Of a stretch of DNA of 64,000 nt, positions 35,483 through 48,549 are shown in pieces; the first letter of the stretch is position 1, and each line of letters begins with the position of its first letter. A program made the position numbers and the translations under genes. The notes under the pieces were generated by a model, which did not search any database, had not been told where the DNA came from, and worked only from the letters and a program-made list of their open reading frames with translations. Origin of the DNA: Larus michahellis (taxonomy: Eukaryota; Chordata; Aves; Charadriiformes; Laridae); the NCBI RefSeq assembly GCF_964199755.1, contig NC_133896.1:62103142-62167141 (forward strand). The letters are read 5' to 3'.

Positions 35483-35508
35483 TTTTTTTTTTTTTTTTTT
35501 TTTTTTTT
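35483..35508. repeat. Homopolymer T(26)
   Basis: 26 T on +. On the minus strand this is an A-run preceded by CAATAAA, so a retrocopy tail is conceivable, but the adjoining minus-strand sequence is not recognisable. Confidence 0.9.
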
Positions 35509-36051
35509 ATTGCTTGTTTTTTGTTTTAATAATGAAAGATGAGACTCTGGTTATACACCTGACTTCAGTGTCGAGTGATTTGAGAGAATACAAAACAAAT
35601 ACCCAGAGACTCGCAGCGCGAAGGCAGGATGCTGGTAATATTCCATTTACAGAGCACCATGGGCCATCCCCCTGCCTGCCCTTTGGCCATCTGCTGCTAG
35701 CACTCGGCTTGAATCACACGGACCTTTTTAAAAAAGACAATAAAAAAAAGAAGTCTACAGGACTGGCAACTTCACGTGAATAAACACCACATAAGCATGA
35801 GCTGATCCCTGTGGTACGCTGCCCCTCAGAGTGCCCACGGTTTTGGAGCAGATGGGGTTTTTTGGGGGGCAGAGGGGTGTTACTGCAAGAGGCGCCTCAG
35901 GGATTAAGCATCCAACCTCCTCTGAAAATGCCAAACTTGGTACCTTGGCAAAGCTTGACAGAGAACAGAATTGAAACATGCAGACAAAGTAATTTTTTTT
36001 TGGGGGGGGGAACAACTGTGCTGAGTCTATAAATAGCATTTTGTTTCTGCT

Positions 36052-36114
36052 GGGTACTGGGGGGGCGGGGGGGTGAGGGGAAGGAAGGAAGTGAGGGGGA
36101 GAGAGGGGAAAAGA
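36052..36114 (+). repeat. G-rich tract
   Basis: G7-C-G7-TGA-G4 at 36059-36080 followed by GA-rich DNA up to GAGAGGGG. G4-capable on the + strand. Confidence 0.7.
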
Positions 36115-39100
36115 AAGATAAATTTTGGTTGCTGCTGTCATACGCAGATCCACTTATCTATGGCTAAAGCCCAGACAGCTATGTGACCCTAAATGAAGAA
36201 ATTTAATTAAAAAGTAAAAAATGAAAATCAGCATGAAAAAAAAACAGAGAAAAAATAGGACTTCATGCTTCCCACACCTACCCTGACGTCTAAATAGAGA
36301 CTATCTGTCTGATAAAGGGTGCTTATTATTTCTTTGACTTCCATGTGTGTAAAGAAACCTACAATTCTTTCCGGTGAGCAAGCAGGATAATCACAAAGCC
36401 AATGGCACATTGCTGCTCTTCAGACTTTGCTGCTCTAGTTTAAATAACACCATGCAACATCTTGGTAGTCCCAGTCATGCAATACCTATGAGGCACTAAA
36501 AAAAAAATGGAGTTTGGATGAATTATGAAGGAAAAGATTCTGGAAAGCAGGTTACTTGGGGTCATATTCTGCCTGAATTACACCTCTTGTAAGAAAGATG
36601 TTGGGAAAAACTGCGAGTGGATGCGATTCCCTTTTGCACTTCTTGCATACTTGGCCCTGCCTTCTGCCAGCGTAACTTAGAGCAACCTCGTGTTTTTCCC
36701 TGCCTTAGCTCCCAAGGCATTTGTGATGCGGCTCAGAAGAGCCAGAACATCTTGCACTTTTGTCCATACCCACTGCTTTTCCTAACACATTGGCTTCTCA
36801 TGCCTTTCACATTATGGCACAGTAAGAGAGATTGGTATTAGTACTTTTGGCCTCTCTTCACGGGTGCACACATGTATGCATGTGTATTTTCTGTAACACA
36901 TTCATCAATTTGAAGCGGTATAAAAATGACTAAAAAAAAATTCCAGTCTTTAAATTTCAGAACATTCGAAGTGTCAGTGCTGCGAAGTCAGAAAATTCAT
37001 TCCAAGTCCTATTTATCTAGGTCAGGGTGTGGGAAGGCTTTTTTTTTTTTTTTGTGTTCTGCATATGCACATCACCACTTTTGCTCCTTGGTACTACACA
37101 GGCTGGGAGCTGAAGAGCCAGGGAAGGTGACGGCTTGCTCCCTGCTTCCAGTGGCCTTGACAGAAAAATCCCTTTCGTGTTCCTTATAATGGAGTCTTGT
37201 CTCATCTCTACCATAAGAGACGCTTCGGCCAGCACATTACAAATACCGTGCTGGCAGTCGGTGCGTGTACGTAGCTCTGCCTCAGTGCCACATTACCACT
37301 GCCTCTTCTTTAAACCAGAAGAGAAAAGCTGCCTGCAAAGCAAGGAACAAGTTAACAAAAGGCTTCATTTATCTCCAGCTGATACCAACGTGACAGCGGG
37401 AAACGCGGGGTCAGATTCCAGACGCATTATTGCGAGGGCAGGAGGAGCGCGGGGAGTAGCCCTTGTGTGGCAAAGCCATGGGGCTCGCAGTCAGGAGGTC
37501 AAGTCCTGACGCAGCTTTCTAAGCAAATTTGGGAACGTGTCTTCCTCTCCTCCAGCACTTTTAATAAGACCAGTAAACCTTAATCATGGGATTGTGTGGA
37601 TACTGCTGGCATGCTCAGAGGCAGGCAACATGTGATGGTCCTGTTCAAAGCCCAATCGTTACACAGTACTAATGGTAACTACACTCCTTTTTTTAAAAAA
37701 AAAAAATTTAAGTCATGGGTAAGGTAAGTCCTGGCAGTTAATACCAATATTACATGAAATAAAGGTAAATCTTGAATGGACAACAAAATTGTGGACAGAC
37801 TACCGGAACAGAAATTTTACACATTCCTTCTGTGTAAATAAAGAAGTGAACTTAACCCACCATTAAAGCTTCACTTTACGATGTGCAATGGCTGGGGGAA
37901 AAATGTTGCAATGGGTGTTACACACTCACCCACACACCAGCAACAAACAGGCAAAGAAACTCACTGTTTGCCTACCTTTGCATGGAAAAAAAGTAGTTGT
38001 AATTTGAAGTTTAAGGGATCTGCTTTCAAGGTTTATCTATCTATGATGCCCTTGGGTCCCAAGCAGAGGTTAGGATCCGTGGGGATCCTCCCTGCTCCCC
38101 GCACCTCTGTCCTCTCGAATTATGAGAAGGGAACCGTGCAGGGAAACGGCTGCTGCTATGGGAACCCTGGGAGAGGAGCCACATCCAAAGTGCTCCCCGA
38201 GCAGACACCAGTATGGGCTCCTGCAGCCAGCGTCAGGGTGCAGAAGTCAGGCTCGTGCCACTCTTAGGTCCCACGCTCCCCAAAACCCAGAGGGGATGCT
38301 GTCAGGACAAGGCAATGCCACTCCACCGCGTGCGGCACTACCAGCGCATCTCTGCTCCAGCCTGGACGGCACTTCCCTATTTGATTATTTTTTCCATCAC
38401 GCATTTCTTATTTCATTAAGGGGAGCTATTAATCGGGTGTCCCAGGAGTAATGGGGCATCCCGTGAACCCAGGGTTACCAGTGCTCTGCTCGGCGTCGGC
38501 GCGCTCCCTCCTTGCTTGAGCTGAAAGACGGCTCGTCTTCAGAGAGCGCTGCCTGCGGCTGGGCTCCAGACAGGACGCGGCATGCTTGCCTCGATGGGAA
38601 ATTAAAAGGATATAGGCTCTTTTGTCAGCTCGACTTGGTTTTAATAACGTTTAAATATCTGAAGGTCACTAAATTACAGAGTGCAGAAATTTGGCACAAT
38701 GGCCTCCCTCTAAGATTATCTAGGTTTGCTGAAGGAAGACAACAAAAGAGAATAAACCAAACTGAGCAAAACCAACAACCGCTGCTAAGATGTTATTCTT
38801 CTCACTAAGCCTATATGCTGAGCCTATAGAGAAGGCAGCGTTTCCTGTCCCTCTTGCTGACAGTTCAGTATTAGGGCACAAACGTGGGTCACTGTCCTTG
38901 GTGATATGGTAAACAAAGATAAGAGCTGAAAGCAACAGAGTATTTTTTTAACCCTGATAATTCACTCAGAATAAATTCCATTGTGGAGAGATTTATTGTT
39001 TACTTAGCACTCCTCAAAAGAGCTTCTCAGGAATGCAATCTCCTTCCCATGTGCCAGACACAAAACACGTGTTTCAGCTGAAAGCAGTGGCCATCCCTGC

Positions 39101-41365
39101 TCAGGGCATGTGTTACTCGTCCCTGGAACCACATGTACGAAACGTAAGCGAACCTGCTGGAAAAAAGCAGCCCCAAATGTTTGCCCAGATCTCCTTGTTA
39201 TCCTGGGTTGGGAGCTTAAACAGATGCCTCCAATGGGCAGCCGTTCTCATGAAAATGCTTTGCCAAAATACCAACAAAAAACCTCCTTCGCTTTCCTTTC
39301 CTGCTCACAAAATGTCTGCATCGCAGCAGCACAAGAGTGAAAAACATCTGTCTGTTTTCTGACACTTGTAGTAGAAGAAGCGTCAGTCTTGCCCCTACCT
39401 GCCCCAAATAAAAGTGCCCCATTCCCTTCCCCTCACAGCTCGTCTCCCCAAATGCTGGGGAAGCGTGCGAGGAGGGCATCACTGCCAGCAGCAGACACCG
39501 TCTAATCTTTTCCATGTAACGGCTCAGCAGCTTAAAGTAAGGCAGGAGTTTAAGCGTTTGCTGATTCAGAGCCTAGGGCATCAGACGAGACTTTGCCAGC
39601 TGCAGGTGCTGCCACAGAGGCGGCTATTTACTCTCGCCGCAGCTCCTCTTCCCTCTTGGGAAGCAGCAACAAAACCTCTCCAGCAGACAGCCTGGGACGC
39701 CTCTGAAAGGTGCGTTTGGTAGACTTCTAGCAGTAGCAGACATCACTGCAAACCCAACTGGATTAGATTTAGGCAAACTGCCCTCCAGAAGAGCATGGAG
39801 TCAGGACTGGAGGAACAACAAGGGATTTCTCGTGGTTTGTGCTGTACATTTGACCTTCCTTACCTTTTCTTAGGGCCTCTGGATTTCAACAGAGAAGGGA
39901 ATCTCTTTTCAGGACACAAGGAGGTTTGTTGCAATGCAGTTCTTAAGCATGTGCTTACTGAGGACATCCTAGGATTGGCAGAGATGGATTACCTATGGCC
40001 TTGGGCTGTGCTGTAAAGTGGATTGTGAGTTTAAAATGTTTCTGTTTCATTTTCTGAAACAGCTACAAGCTTAGCTGTTGCTAAAGTTTCCAACAGCGTT
40101 CTTGGGGATAGATTTTTGTAACCTGATCTCACCTCCAAGCCTACGTTCCTCGTCCATTCGGGCTAGTCCCTCTGTATTTCTCCAAGCAATTAAGGCCTTT
40201 CTTCAGCTCTCGCAGCACTGCAACAGCCATCGGATGTACGTGCCCATATTCCTCTTGCATGCTTTCACATCACCGCTATTCCTGCTCAGTGGGTGCCAGT
40301 TGCTCTATTGCTCGCAGCAGGCGTGTACTTGCTCTTTTTCAGCTGTTCTCGTACCCTCTTTTTAGCAGCTCTCTTGCCAGAGAATCTGGCAACTCAAAAT
40401 ACAGAAGCGAGTTCTGCTATCTGTTCCAAGGAAAGTTTTTCCAGGACCACTCAAAGATGCCAAAATCAGGGAGGAATTGTTTACAAAGGTCACTACACAC
40501 TGCACAAGCATGCCATCCAGCTGCTGATATTCAGGTCAATCAGGGTTTATCAATATAAGCAGTGGTTCTTGTTGCAGATATCTTATTGCCCACAAAGAGA
40601 AGCTGAGCAGTTGTGGAGTCCTGAAGAAAATAGCAGGAAAATTAATCTATTCCTCTGTATTGTCGTGCACCCATGGGAAAGGAGAGATACGCCTGCTTGT
40701 GTTCATCGCCCCCAAACTACATTGGGGGACTTATCTGCTGCAGCCTACTCCTCATTTCATGCGCTTAATATCAAACACTGCACCCGCACGTGTATTTGTA
40801 TAGCATACAGCATATCGTATCGATACGCTACTTGATATACGTTAGAGCGGTATGTACTGATTGGTAGAATGGTGCTGGGATAAACCTTACTTTCACAGGT
40901 GCAGGTAAATTCACACATAGTCTACTTAAAAATGTTAGATAGCATAATACATCAGGAAAACCCATGTCAACACAAGTGCACTTTTACCGACTCCTTTCAC
41001 TGGACCCATTTATCCCAATGCAGTGAGGAGAAGAAACAGTATTACCAGGACACTTTTGCCAGGGAACTGTCTTTATGCTGTGATACATCTCAATGCACGT
41101 ATGCAATAATAAGGCTCATAAATGAGAGTTGGTGCAATAACCACATGGTTCGTCTGACCTGCGTAAACATGAGGCTGCTGAAACCGGTGAACGCTGTCCC
41201 ATCCAGATCCATACATGGAACACACCCTACACAAACTAATGTGCAACTGGTGCCTTAGCAACTGTCGAGGGGGATTGCTTCACCAACGTCTACCAGCTCT
41301 CATGGACCAACACTGAAACACATGCCCGTGTCTTGTCTGAAATTCCTCAAAGGGAACTTCTTTTA

Positions 41366-41396
<31 letters not shown>

Positions 41397-41829
41397 CCCA
41401 CAAACTTCAGTGCGACATCTGAAAGAAACACAGTAAACAGATTGATAGAATTTCTTCAGCCTGTGTAAGCCGTTAGCCTATCTCTGCAGAGGAAGGACGA
41501 GGAATCAGCCCCCTTTTAAACGGTGGTGACAGAAAGGAGCCATAGAGCACATCCCCTGATGGTAGGCTTGCCTAATTTGGCTAATAGACTGTTTTAGAAT
41601 TTGTATAATTATATCAGATGAGAAACCTTTGTAGTTAAAATGAAATTAAAGTATAATGTAAAGGCATTATATCAAACTAAAGATGCTTGTACAGGAAAAA
41701 AGAAGTTATGCTGATAGCAGCAGTTTTATACTTGTATACTTCCATGTATGCTAGGAAATGGCATGGCATTAACTGCGTTGGTTTCTAAATTAATATAGCT
41801 CTCAGCTATAGCTATACGATGTGTATAGA

Positions 41830-41847
41830 TGTGTATAGCTATACACA
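41830..41847. repeat. Perfect 18-bp palindrome
   Basis: TGTGTATAGCTATACACA equals its own reverse complement and lies in a larger run of 'agctata/gtgtata' motifs (41805-41850). Confidence 0.9.
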
Positions 41848-44800
41848 CATGTGAACACCCACCCACATCCTGTTCTTCCTTCAACACTGTACACAGAAAT
41901 TTACTGTTCTTTTCTGTAAGAGCAGCCATTTGAGTAATCTGTAATACAGAAAGGGAAATTTATATACTGCAATTTATATATATTATTTTTCAACAAAGAT
42001 CTAATTTAAAAACAAGACCAAAAAAATGAGGATAGATTAATAAAGCACCCATCCACATGGTATTGACTAAAGTTTTCAATCACAAGCCACTTCAGAAATA
42101 AGCAAGAGTCCTACGTTAAGACTCACACTCACACAAACGTACATGCGTGCACACATGCACACACAAAGGAGAGACTAACAGTTATTTATATTTCCTACTT
42201 TGAGAGACAGGAAACCTCCCTTTGCATCTGCTTTTTTCTCACTAAGAAGAATAATTTTAATTACAGTCACTTGGCAGGAAGCCAATTTTGCTTTTTTTTT
42301 TTTAATGACATCTGTCTAAGCATTTTTAAACTTCCTGCTCAATGTAACTTCCTTCATTTTATAGACCAACACCCAGTTACAGCAAAAAAGAAAAGGGAGT
42401 AGCAAATGATTTATTCATTTTTCATGTTAACTCTTATCAGGTATATCAAGTGGTTCATTGTTCTGAGAACTGATGGTACAGAAAGCAGATTTACAGGGGG
42501 AATTTAGGACTCAAGCAGTCTGGGAAAGGAAAAAAAAAAAAATACATGCATGGAAAAAACCAACACGGTCGTAACTTAACCCTAAAACAACTCAACAGCA
42601 GTTCCTGTACTGCAGACTCATTTTCCTAGGTTCGGCTAGGCTTTTTTTTTTTTCAGGAAAAAAAATGAGGGTTGAGAGTAGGGCAAAAGTTGGGGCAATA
42701 TAACTAAAACCAAGTACTTCAGGCGTCATGGCCAGTGGATGCTGCCTACACCAGCTTAAGTCTGGGCAAGTTTCTGCTGCATCAGTGAAGTTCCTCTGGG
42801 CTTGGGCAGCACCACAGAGGCAGAGCCTGGACTTGAAGTCCACATCATAAGCTGGCACAGCCCCCTGCTTCAATCAGGTAACTGGGACAGGAACAAGAAC
42901 CCCAGAGCTCCTCTAACAGAACTGACCGCAGAAAACAAAAACATTTAATTTTCGGATGGTGAGCATTAAAGCTGCCCTCCCTCCTCTGCCTTCCATTCTG
43001 CCATTAGTTGTGGCTTACGAGGCCGTACTGCATGGCTTGCCGCTCTCCTCCTGTACGAGGAGCGTGGTGAGCTGAGAGGTGAAAAAGAGGAGGCAAAACC
43101 ACCGCCAGAGAAGGAGAGCTCGATAACACAAAAGGAGAGAAAACAGGGGAGATGAAGAAAAAGCGGGTGCCAGGGGATGGAGAGAAGGAAACAAGGACAG
43201 AAGCAATGGTGGATGAGGTGGCAGGGGAGCTACCCCGCCGGCGGTCACAGCCTTTCAGGTACCTCAGCCTTTCCCTGAGATGCAGCAGGGTGCCACAGGG
43301 CTGGGGCCAGGGCCGTGCTGGTGGCCAGGCTGTGCTGGGGGGCAGAGGGCGGGAGGGCCAGTGAGCCGCGTGGAGGAGCACATTTTATGAGTCCTTCTCG
43401 CCACTCATGAGCTCAAGGCACAGGCACGTACCCACACCCGGCTGAGGAAAGTCCCAAAGGGATGGGCTTTATAACGTACATCAGACACGCAGCCGGCGTT
43501 AGCCATAAGAGTATCTGCCTCTTGGCTGGCCCCACTGCTGGGACACAGGAATTGTTAATGCCTCGACACCGAAGCTGCATTTTCATTCTTTGCTCCAGAC
43601 AACCTAGATTTTATTCTTTTGACTTACATGTTTTCTTGAGCAGGGTGAATCGTCTTTCAGGATACATGAACAACACAACACAGAGGACCTGGGAAAACTT
43701 AAGTCTCCCTCTTGCACTTTCTGCCTCCGTGCAGATCTAACCTGCAGCCATCCTGAAAGCGCTGCAAAAGTTTCCATGTGATTTTTAATTTCCTGGTCCT
43801 GGCTGGAACCAGAACTGTGAGTGCTGGAAGCCTCCGGAGGAAAAATTGGTATTGTCAGATTCTGCCCTAATTTTCCAAGATTCAGGAGTTTCAAAGAATA
43901 TCTCAGCTCTTTAAGTGTTTGGAGACTTCACTCTCACAAGTGGCTGACTGCCTTCTGACTTGAGTCAACACAGCTGGAAAATGGAGTAAAAAAAATAACC
44001 CCGAAACCTCGCTGAAAACCAGATGTTGCCATTGAGCAGAGCTACTGTGTTAATAAAACACTAGCACCCCTGCGCTCCCCGAAACAAAATGAATAGCTCT
44101 AATAGATTTCCCAAACTGTGCTTTATGCCAGAAAGAAAGTAGGAGAAAAATATTTTAAGGCTTGATGCAGACTGTGGAGAGGTACGGTTCTGGTGCTGGC
44201 GCTGGGATTACTGCGCAGTAAGAAAGATCTCTATTTTTAGGGAGGACAGGCTGTGTTTGTTATTTGGCAGGAAGCGATCAGGACCAGCAATTGCGACATT
44301 ATTGCCGGACCCGTAGTCGGCTGGGTATGAATGATGTGTTACAACACATGGTTTGGTACGGGGGTGCCGAACACACAAATGTTGCTGACATGTGCCCAGT
44401 GTCATGCGCCGCACAGTTTAAGCAGGGTCAGGAGTTTATGCGTACCCCCGGGGCACACAGTGCTCCCCCAATGGTACTCACGTTGTAGCTGTGAAAGAAA
44501 AAAACATCTCAGCGCTGTCAGCAGCAAGGCAAAGATTTCGGGGCAATTTTGCTTAAAAAATAGTGGAACCTCTTTGCATACTCCCATCAAAGACATTTTT
44601 CTATCAATTACATGTGCCTCACAGGATGTACATGCATTATGTGATATAATGTGTATACACAGCTAAGCAGGAATGCTTAACTGAAAAACAACAGTGGTTT
44701 GTCTAAACGCCCTGTTTCATCTCATCCAGCCAACATCCCATTATGAGCCACAGGGGGCCAGCTTTCTGAGGCCACCAAGATGTCAACAGTTGGAGGAAAC

Positions 44801-45429
44801 GTTCACTCAAATGCCCCTGGGGTTGCTCCGAAAGCAGTCACAGACTTGACATCCACAGCCTTCTGCAACAGAAGCAGCAGCGCAGATTTGTTAGCAGGCT
44901 ACTTCAAGTTGCCACAAACTAGAGGAAGCTCATGTCTTTGGAGAAAAAAGCTGACCTCTCCCTCTCTCTCCTTCCCATCACACACGACATCCTCATCTTT
45001 TCTTCTCCCTCAGCACAGCCGATAAAGGGTCTTTGGAGCTGATGAAGAGCACAGACGAGATCCACACACCACGTGGATGCGGCCCATGTGCCTCAGCCCC
45101 TGCCCAAACAGGCTGATGTTGGTTTGGTCCGAACCAGATGCCAAGAGAAAAATGGGTTTCACTCCTCACGCTGCTTTGTTGTCATCGAGCCCTAAGACCA
45201 CTGGCAGTGCCGCCTAGTTATACCACTCATTTCAGGTTGAATCACTGGTACGACTTAGACTACTACGAACATCCATGCCCTTAATCTGCGGGTTGTTTGT
45301 GTTTAGCAACAATAGCAAAAGTAACGCTAAATTAAAAGTATAAATATGGTGAGGTGTTTCAAATGCAGAGCTACTGTGTTATTATAAATAACGCGCCGAT
45401 TGTATCCAGTGCCGTGACACTTAACAAAA

Positions 45430-45600
45430 TAAAAATATGGCACCTTTCACCTGGTAATCTCCAGCCGTTTTTTAAAAAACAGATGGGGAAGCTGACTCAT
45501 GAAAAAGGGAAAATGTTCTGCGTAAGGTCACAGATCACAAATTCAGCGCTAGAAAAATCAGAGTTCCTTAAGCTAATTCCCTTGCTTTGTCACCAGATAA
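45430..45600 (+). repeat. Ancient MIR/L3-like repeat, best preserved copy
   Basis: 'CACCTTTCACCTGGTAATCTC' is followed by ACAGATGGGGAAGCTGACTC, GCGTAAGGTCACAGATCACA and TCAGAGTTCCTTAAGCTAAT. The order matches the family core: cactttcatc, acagatggggaaactgaggc, aaggtcacacag, gagctcctgagtcc. Confidence 0.6.
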
Positions 45601-46274
45601 TATCGGCTACAGTACACTTGAGCAATAAATTAGACTTTAAAAAACTCAAGGGCATTAGCAAATTATAATTAAGCACACATTCTGCGGTGAGATGAATTGT
45701 TTTTATAATAAGAGGCAGCAAAAACTAGTGCCTATAAATTGCACAATGTAGGAGACTATTACTCCTTCTTCGAGACAACAACAAATACTTTTGCCAGATT
45801 TTGATGATACAGATGTGTGTGTATGCGTGTGCGTGTTTAGAATACAGTAAAAGCAATAACAGCCTGGCTGCGCTCACTGCTGTGCACCTTGATGGGGAAG
45901 ATAAGTGATTCTAGATCCAGAAAACACTTCAGGGCCTGGTTTAATTCAAAAATACACAGTATTTTTTACATTAGCACTGCTAAACGTGTGAATTGTGTTT
46001 CCTGGAGTGGATGATTTAAGCACAAGCCCCAAAGAGACACCAACTGTCTTTGATAACTGTATAAACTGCACTGACACTTAGTTATTGCTTCTTTGCAGGT
46101 AGATGCTGATGGCAAAATCGGGATGACAAAATCAGCGATGACATACCATAGTGAAACTTGGATGCTTAAAATGAGATGCCAGATTAGGACAACCCTCACA
46201 AATAAATGTTTTGGTCTTAAAGGGCACTGAAAGCTCTCATTCATGTTGGTGGAGATTGCCGGTGGTTAGTCTTT

Positions 46275-46375
46275 CTAACGAACTCGGGCACCTATTTAGG
46301 TGCTTAAATATAGAGTTAGGGGCCTAACTTCAGGCACCCATGACTGAAAATACCACTGCTAAATACTATTTGTGT
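46275..46375. repeat. Ancient amniote repeat with self-complementary core
   Basis: GGCACCTATTTAGGTGCTTA and 'gagttaggggcctaacttcaggcacccatgactgaaaa' are typical of the 'taggtgcctaa' repeats common in sauropsid genomes. The AGGTGC/GCACCT words are inverted. Confidence 0.5.
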
Positions 46376-46439
46376 AGGCTGATGCTGAAATCCTACTATG
46401 AACTTTCCATCATGTCATGAAAAAGCAGGAGATATAATA

Positions 46440-46610
46440 AAATGATAATAATATGTTCTCTTCCCTAACGCCCTTCAGCCGAGAATCTCAAACGTCCATT
46501 AAGAGAAATATAAGCATGCTCCATTTACCACATGAAGAGGCCGTGGTCTTAGAGCAAGTCAGAAGTTAAGAAAAGTCAGAAACAAGGAGTTCAAGTAATG
46601 CTAGCCAGCA
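46440..46610 (+). repeat. Ancient MIR/L3-like repeat fragment
   Basis: CCCTTCAGCCGAGAATCTCA then 'atgctccatttaccacatgaagagg...agcaagtcagaagttaag' follows the same family order as the 45.4-kb copy. Confidence 0.5.
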
Positions 46611-48549
46611 TCCACTCCCCAAACAAGAAACCAGCCTTCCCCTCTCTGCGCAGAGGAGGACGAACAGCACATCTCTCAGCACGTTAGCTGTGGTCCTTCT
46701 GAGAAGTCCAACACCTTGGATGTTGACTACTATGCCACAGGTCAGGTCTGAATGCACGCCAAAGTTGAATCAAAAGGGAACAATATTTTCAGCTTAGAGC
46801 TTACTAAAAAAAACAAACCCCATACTGATAAAGGAAACAATTGTGTTGCTCACTGTGCTCTTTACTGATTTGTTCTCCTTGAATCAGCCCAAGCTACCAC
46901 CTTCCCCTGGCAGGAGGGCTGGTCAAACATATGCTTCTGCAGATGATCCGAGTGCCAGCTGGCACAGGGTAGGAGGGGCACTCATGCACAAAAAGGCTGG
47001 CCCACATCTTCTTCTGACTCGGAAGATGCTCTTATCTCTGTCACCCACTCCAGCTCTTACATCCTGCAACTAAGCCTGTGGCACGGTGGGTCTGCCCTTT
47101 GACTCGCCACTCTGCTGTGCAGCCATCTCTCTTCCTCGGGATTAACCGTTTAGCTTCTAGCAGGGTGCGGCCATTAGGAGAAGCTTGTTAGAGCTTCATG
47201 AGCAGTACTGTTTATTAAGCAGTTAAACTACATGCTGCTTTATCAATCTAATAAACAAAGCCTTTGTTGTTCATTGATATACCAACAGTACCAAAGTGGC
47301 ACGCATCAGGGAGAGAAAAGAGATAAAGGAAGTCTCAGCAATCATTAACTTTAACAGCTACACAACTTCTAACATACTCCAGAAACCTGAGATGGAGGGG
47401 GTTATACCCCTTGAACTCTTACCCTCTCCCCCTTGGAGCTGTATTGACCACAGTTTGACTGCCAGGAGCCAGCAGCCAAAGCTGCACGCAGGCTCCTGCT
47501 CAGCAAGTCATTGCTGGCACCTTCCTCTGGCCAGGACGAAGGGCTGGGTGTGATGAGTCTCCTGCCTGAGGTCTCTGGGACTGTCCCTAGGTCAACCTGG
47601 GGATAGCTGCGGCCCCGCCAGGCAGCCTTTCTTCATCGCAAACTACCTGGGCTCTTCCTGTGGAGGCTTTAGCCCTGGCTAGTTCAGGGAGTGAGAAAGT
47701 AGACCTGTGAGTTTAATTCAGCCCGTTCACTGGCAGAGGACCTGAGCAGATACAAACCCGATGCTGGAGAGGCAACGCACCCTCTGCACCCTGGGGCCAG
47801 GACCAACACCTGCCACGACAGCAGCACAGGCCAGAGAAAGCGTTAAGCCCTCATTAACAGAGCGATGAATACCATCTCACCTAGGAGACACAAGAAGCTA
47901 CTGCCTCACACCCCTGGCTTTGCTGGTAGTTACGTTGCTGCTGAGCAGGCCCACCGCCTCTGATAGAAATGGAGGGTTTGAACTCCACCAGCCCTGCAGA
48001 TGCCCTCAAGCAGCACAGGGAGCCGGGCTGCCCACCAGCCCTGGATGGCTCTCGGTGAGCACAGGGCTGCTCCACGCGGCAGCTGGCTGCCTGCGTTAAA
48101 AGCGAGGCAGTTTGGGGTGATGGGGATTGTGGATGGAAAAGGGTCAGCCTTTCCTTTTCCCTCCTCTCCCTTCTGCTCCCCCAGCCTCCTCCGTGACTGC
48201 CTGTTAACAACACACACAAACCCTGCTCTGTGACCAAAGCTGCCACAGCAGAAAGATTGAATGAGACAGGGAAAAACTGCTTTTGCAAATTCAAATACCC
48301 ATCTTCTAATAATATAAACAGCTTGCCTTGCTGAAGCAGCAAAGCCAGGCGTTGACGGGAATTAAAAGATCACCGGCACCAGCCTTTGAATGGACAACCG
48401 CCTCCTCACCTGCGCTGCTGGGGCTGGCATTGTGGGCACCGAGCAGCTGGCACTGAGCTCTGGGGGCTTGGACCTGGGCAACCAGTGCTCAACCTGCAAG
48501 ATCACCTCACCTGAATCACCCCCTGAGCCCCCAAATTATTAAACGATGA

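Larger units (their letters stand above)
24845..48549 (-). other. Presumed upstream TBXAS1 intron(s), no coding exon recognised
   Basis: 23.7 kb in which I found no P450 exon on the minus strand and no convincing gene on either strand. It holds decayed MIR/L3-like repeats (26.2, 26.6, 32.6, 45.4 and 46.4 kb), a C-rich tract (31629-31652), a 26-nt T-run (35483-35508), G-rich DNA (36052-36114), CA-rich DNA (about 42121-42170) and a perfect 18-bp palindrome (41830-41847). Assignment to the TBXAS1 intron is inference. Confidence 0.5.

Noticed and set aside
35483..35790. Possible processed retrocopy next to the A(26) run on the minus strand
   Set aside because: The adjoining sequence has no recognisable gene similarity and no target-site duplication could be identified.
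40293..40835. 180-codon + strand ORF
   Set aside because: No recognisable domain or codon bias, and overlapping ORFs in other frames are equally long. Consistent with chance.
47881..48342. 153-codon minus-strand ORF
   Set aside because: GC-richer stretch with compositionally biased residues, no motif, no gene context.
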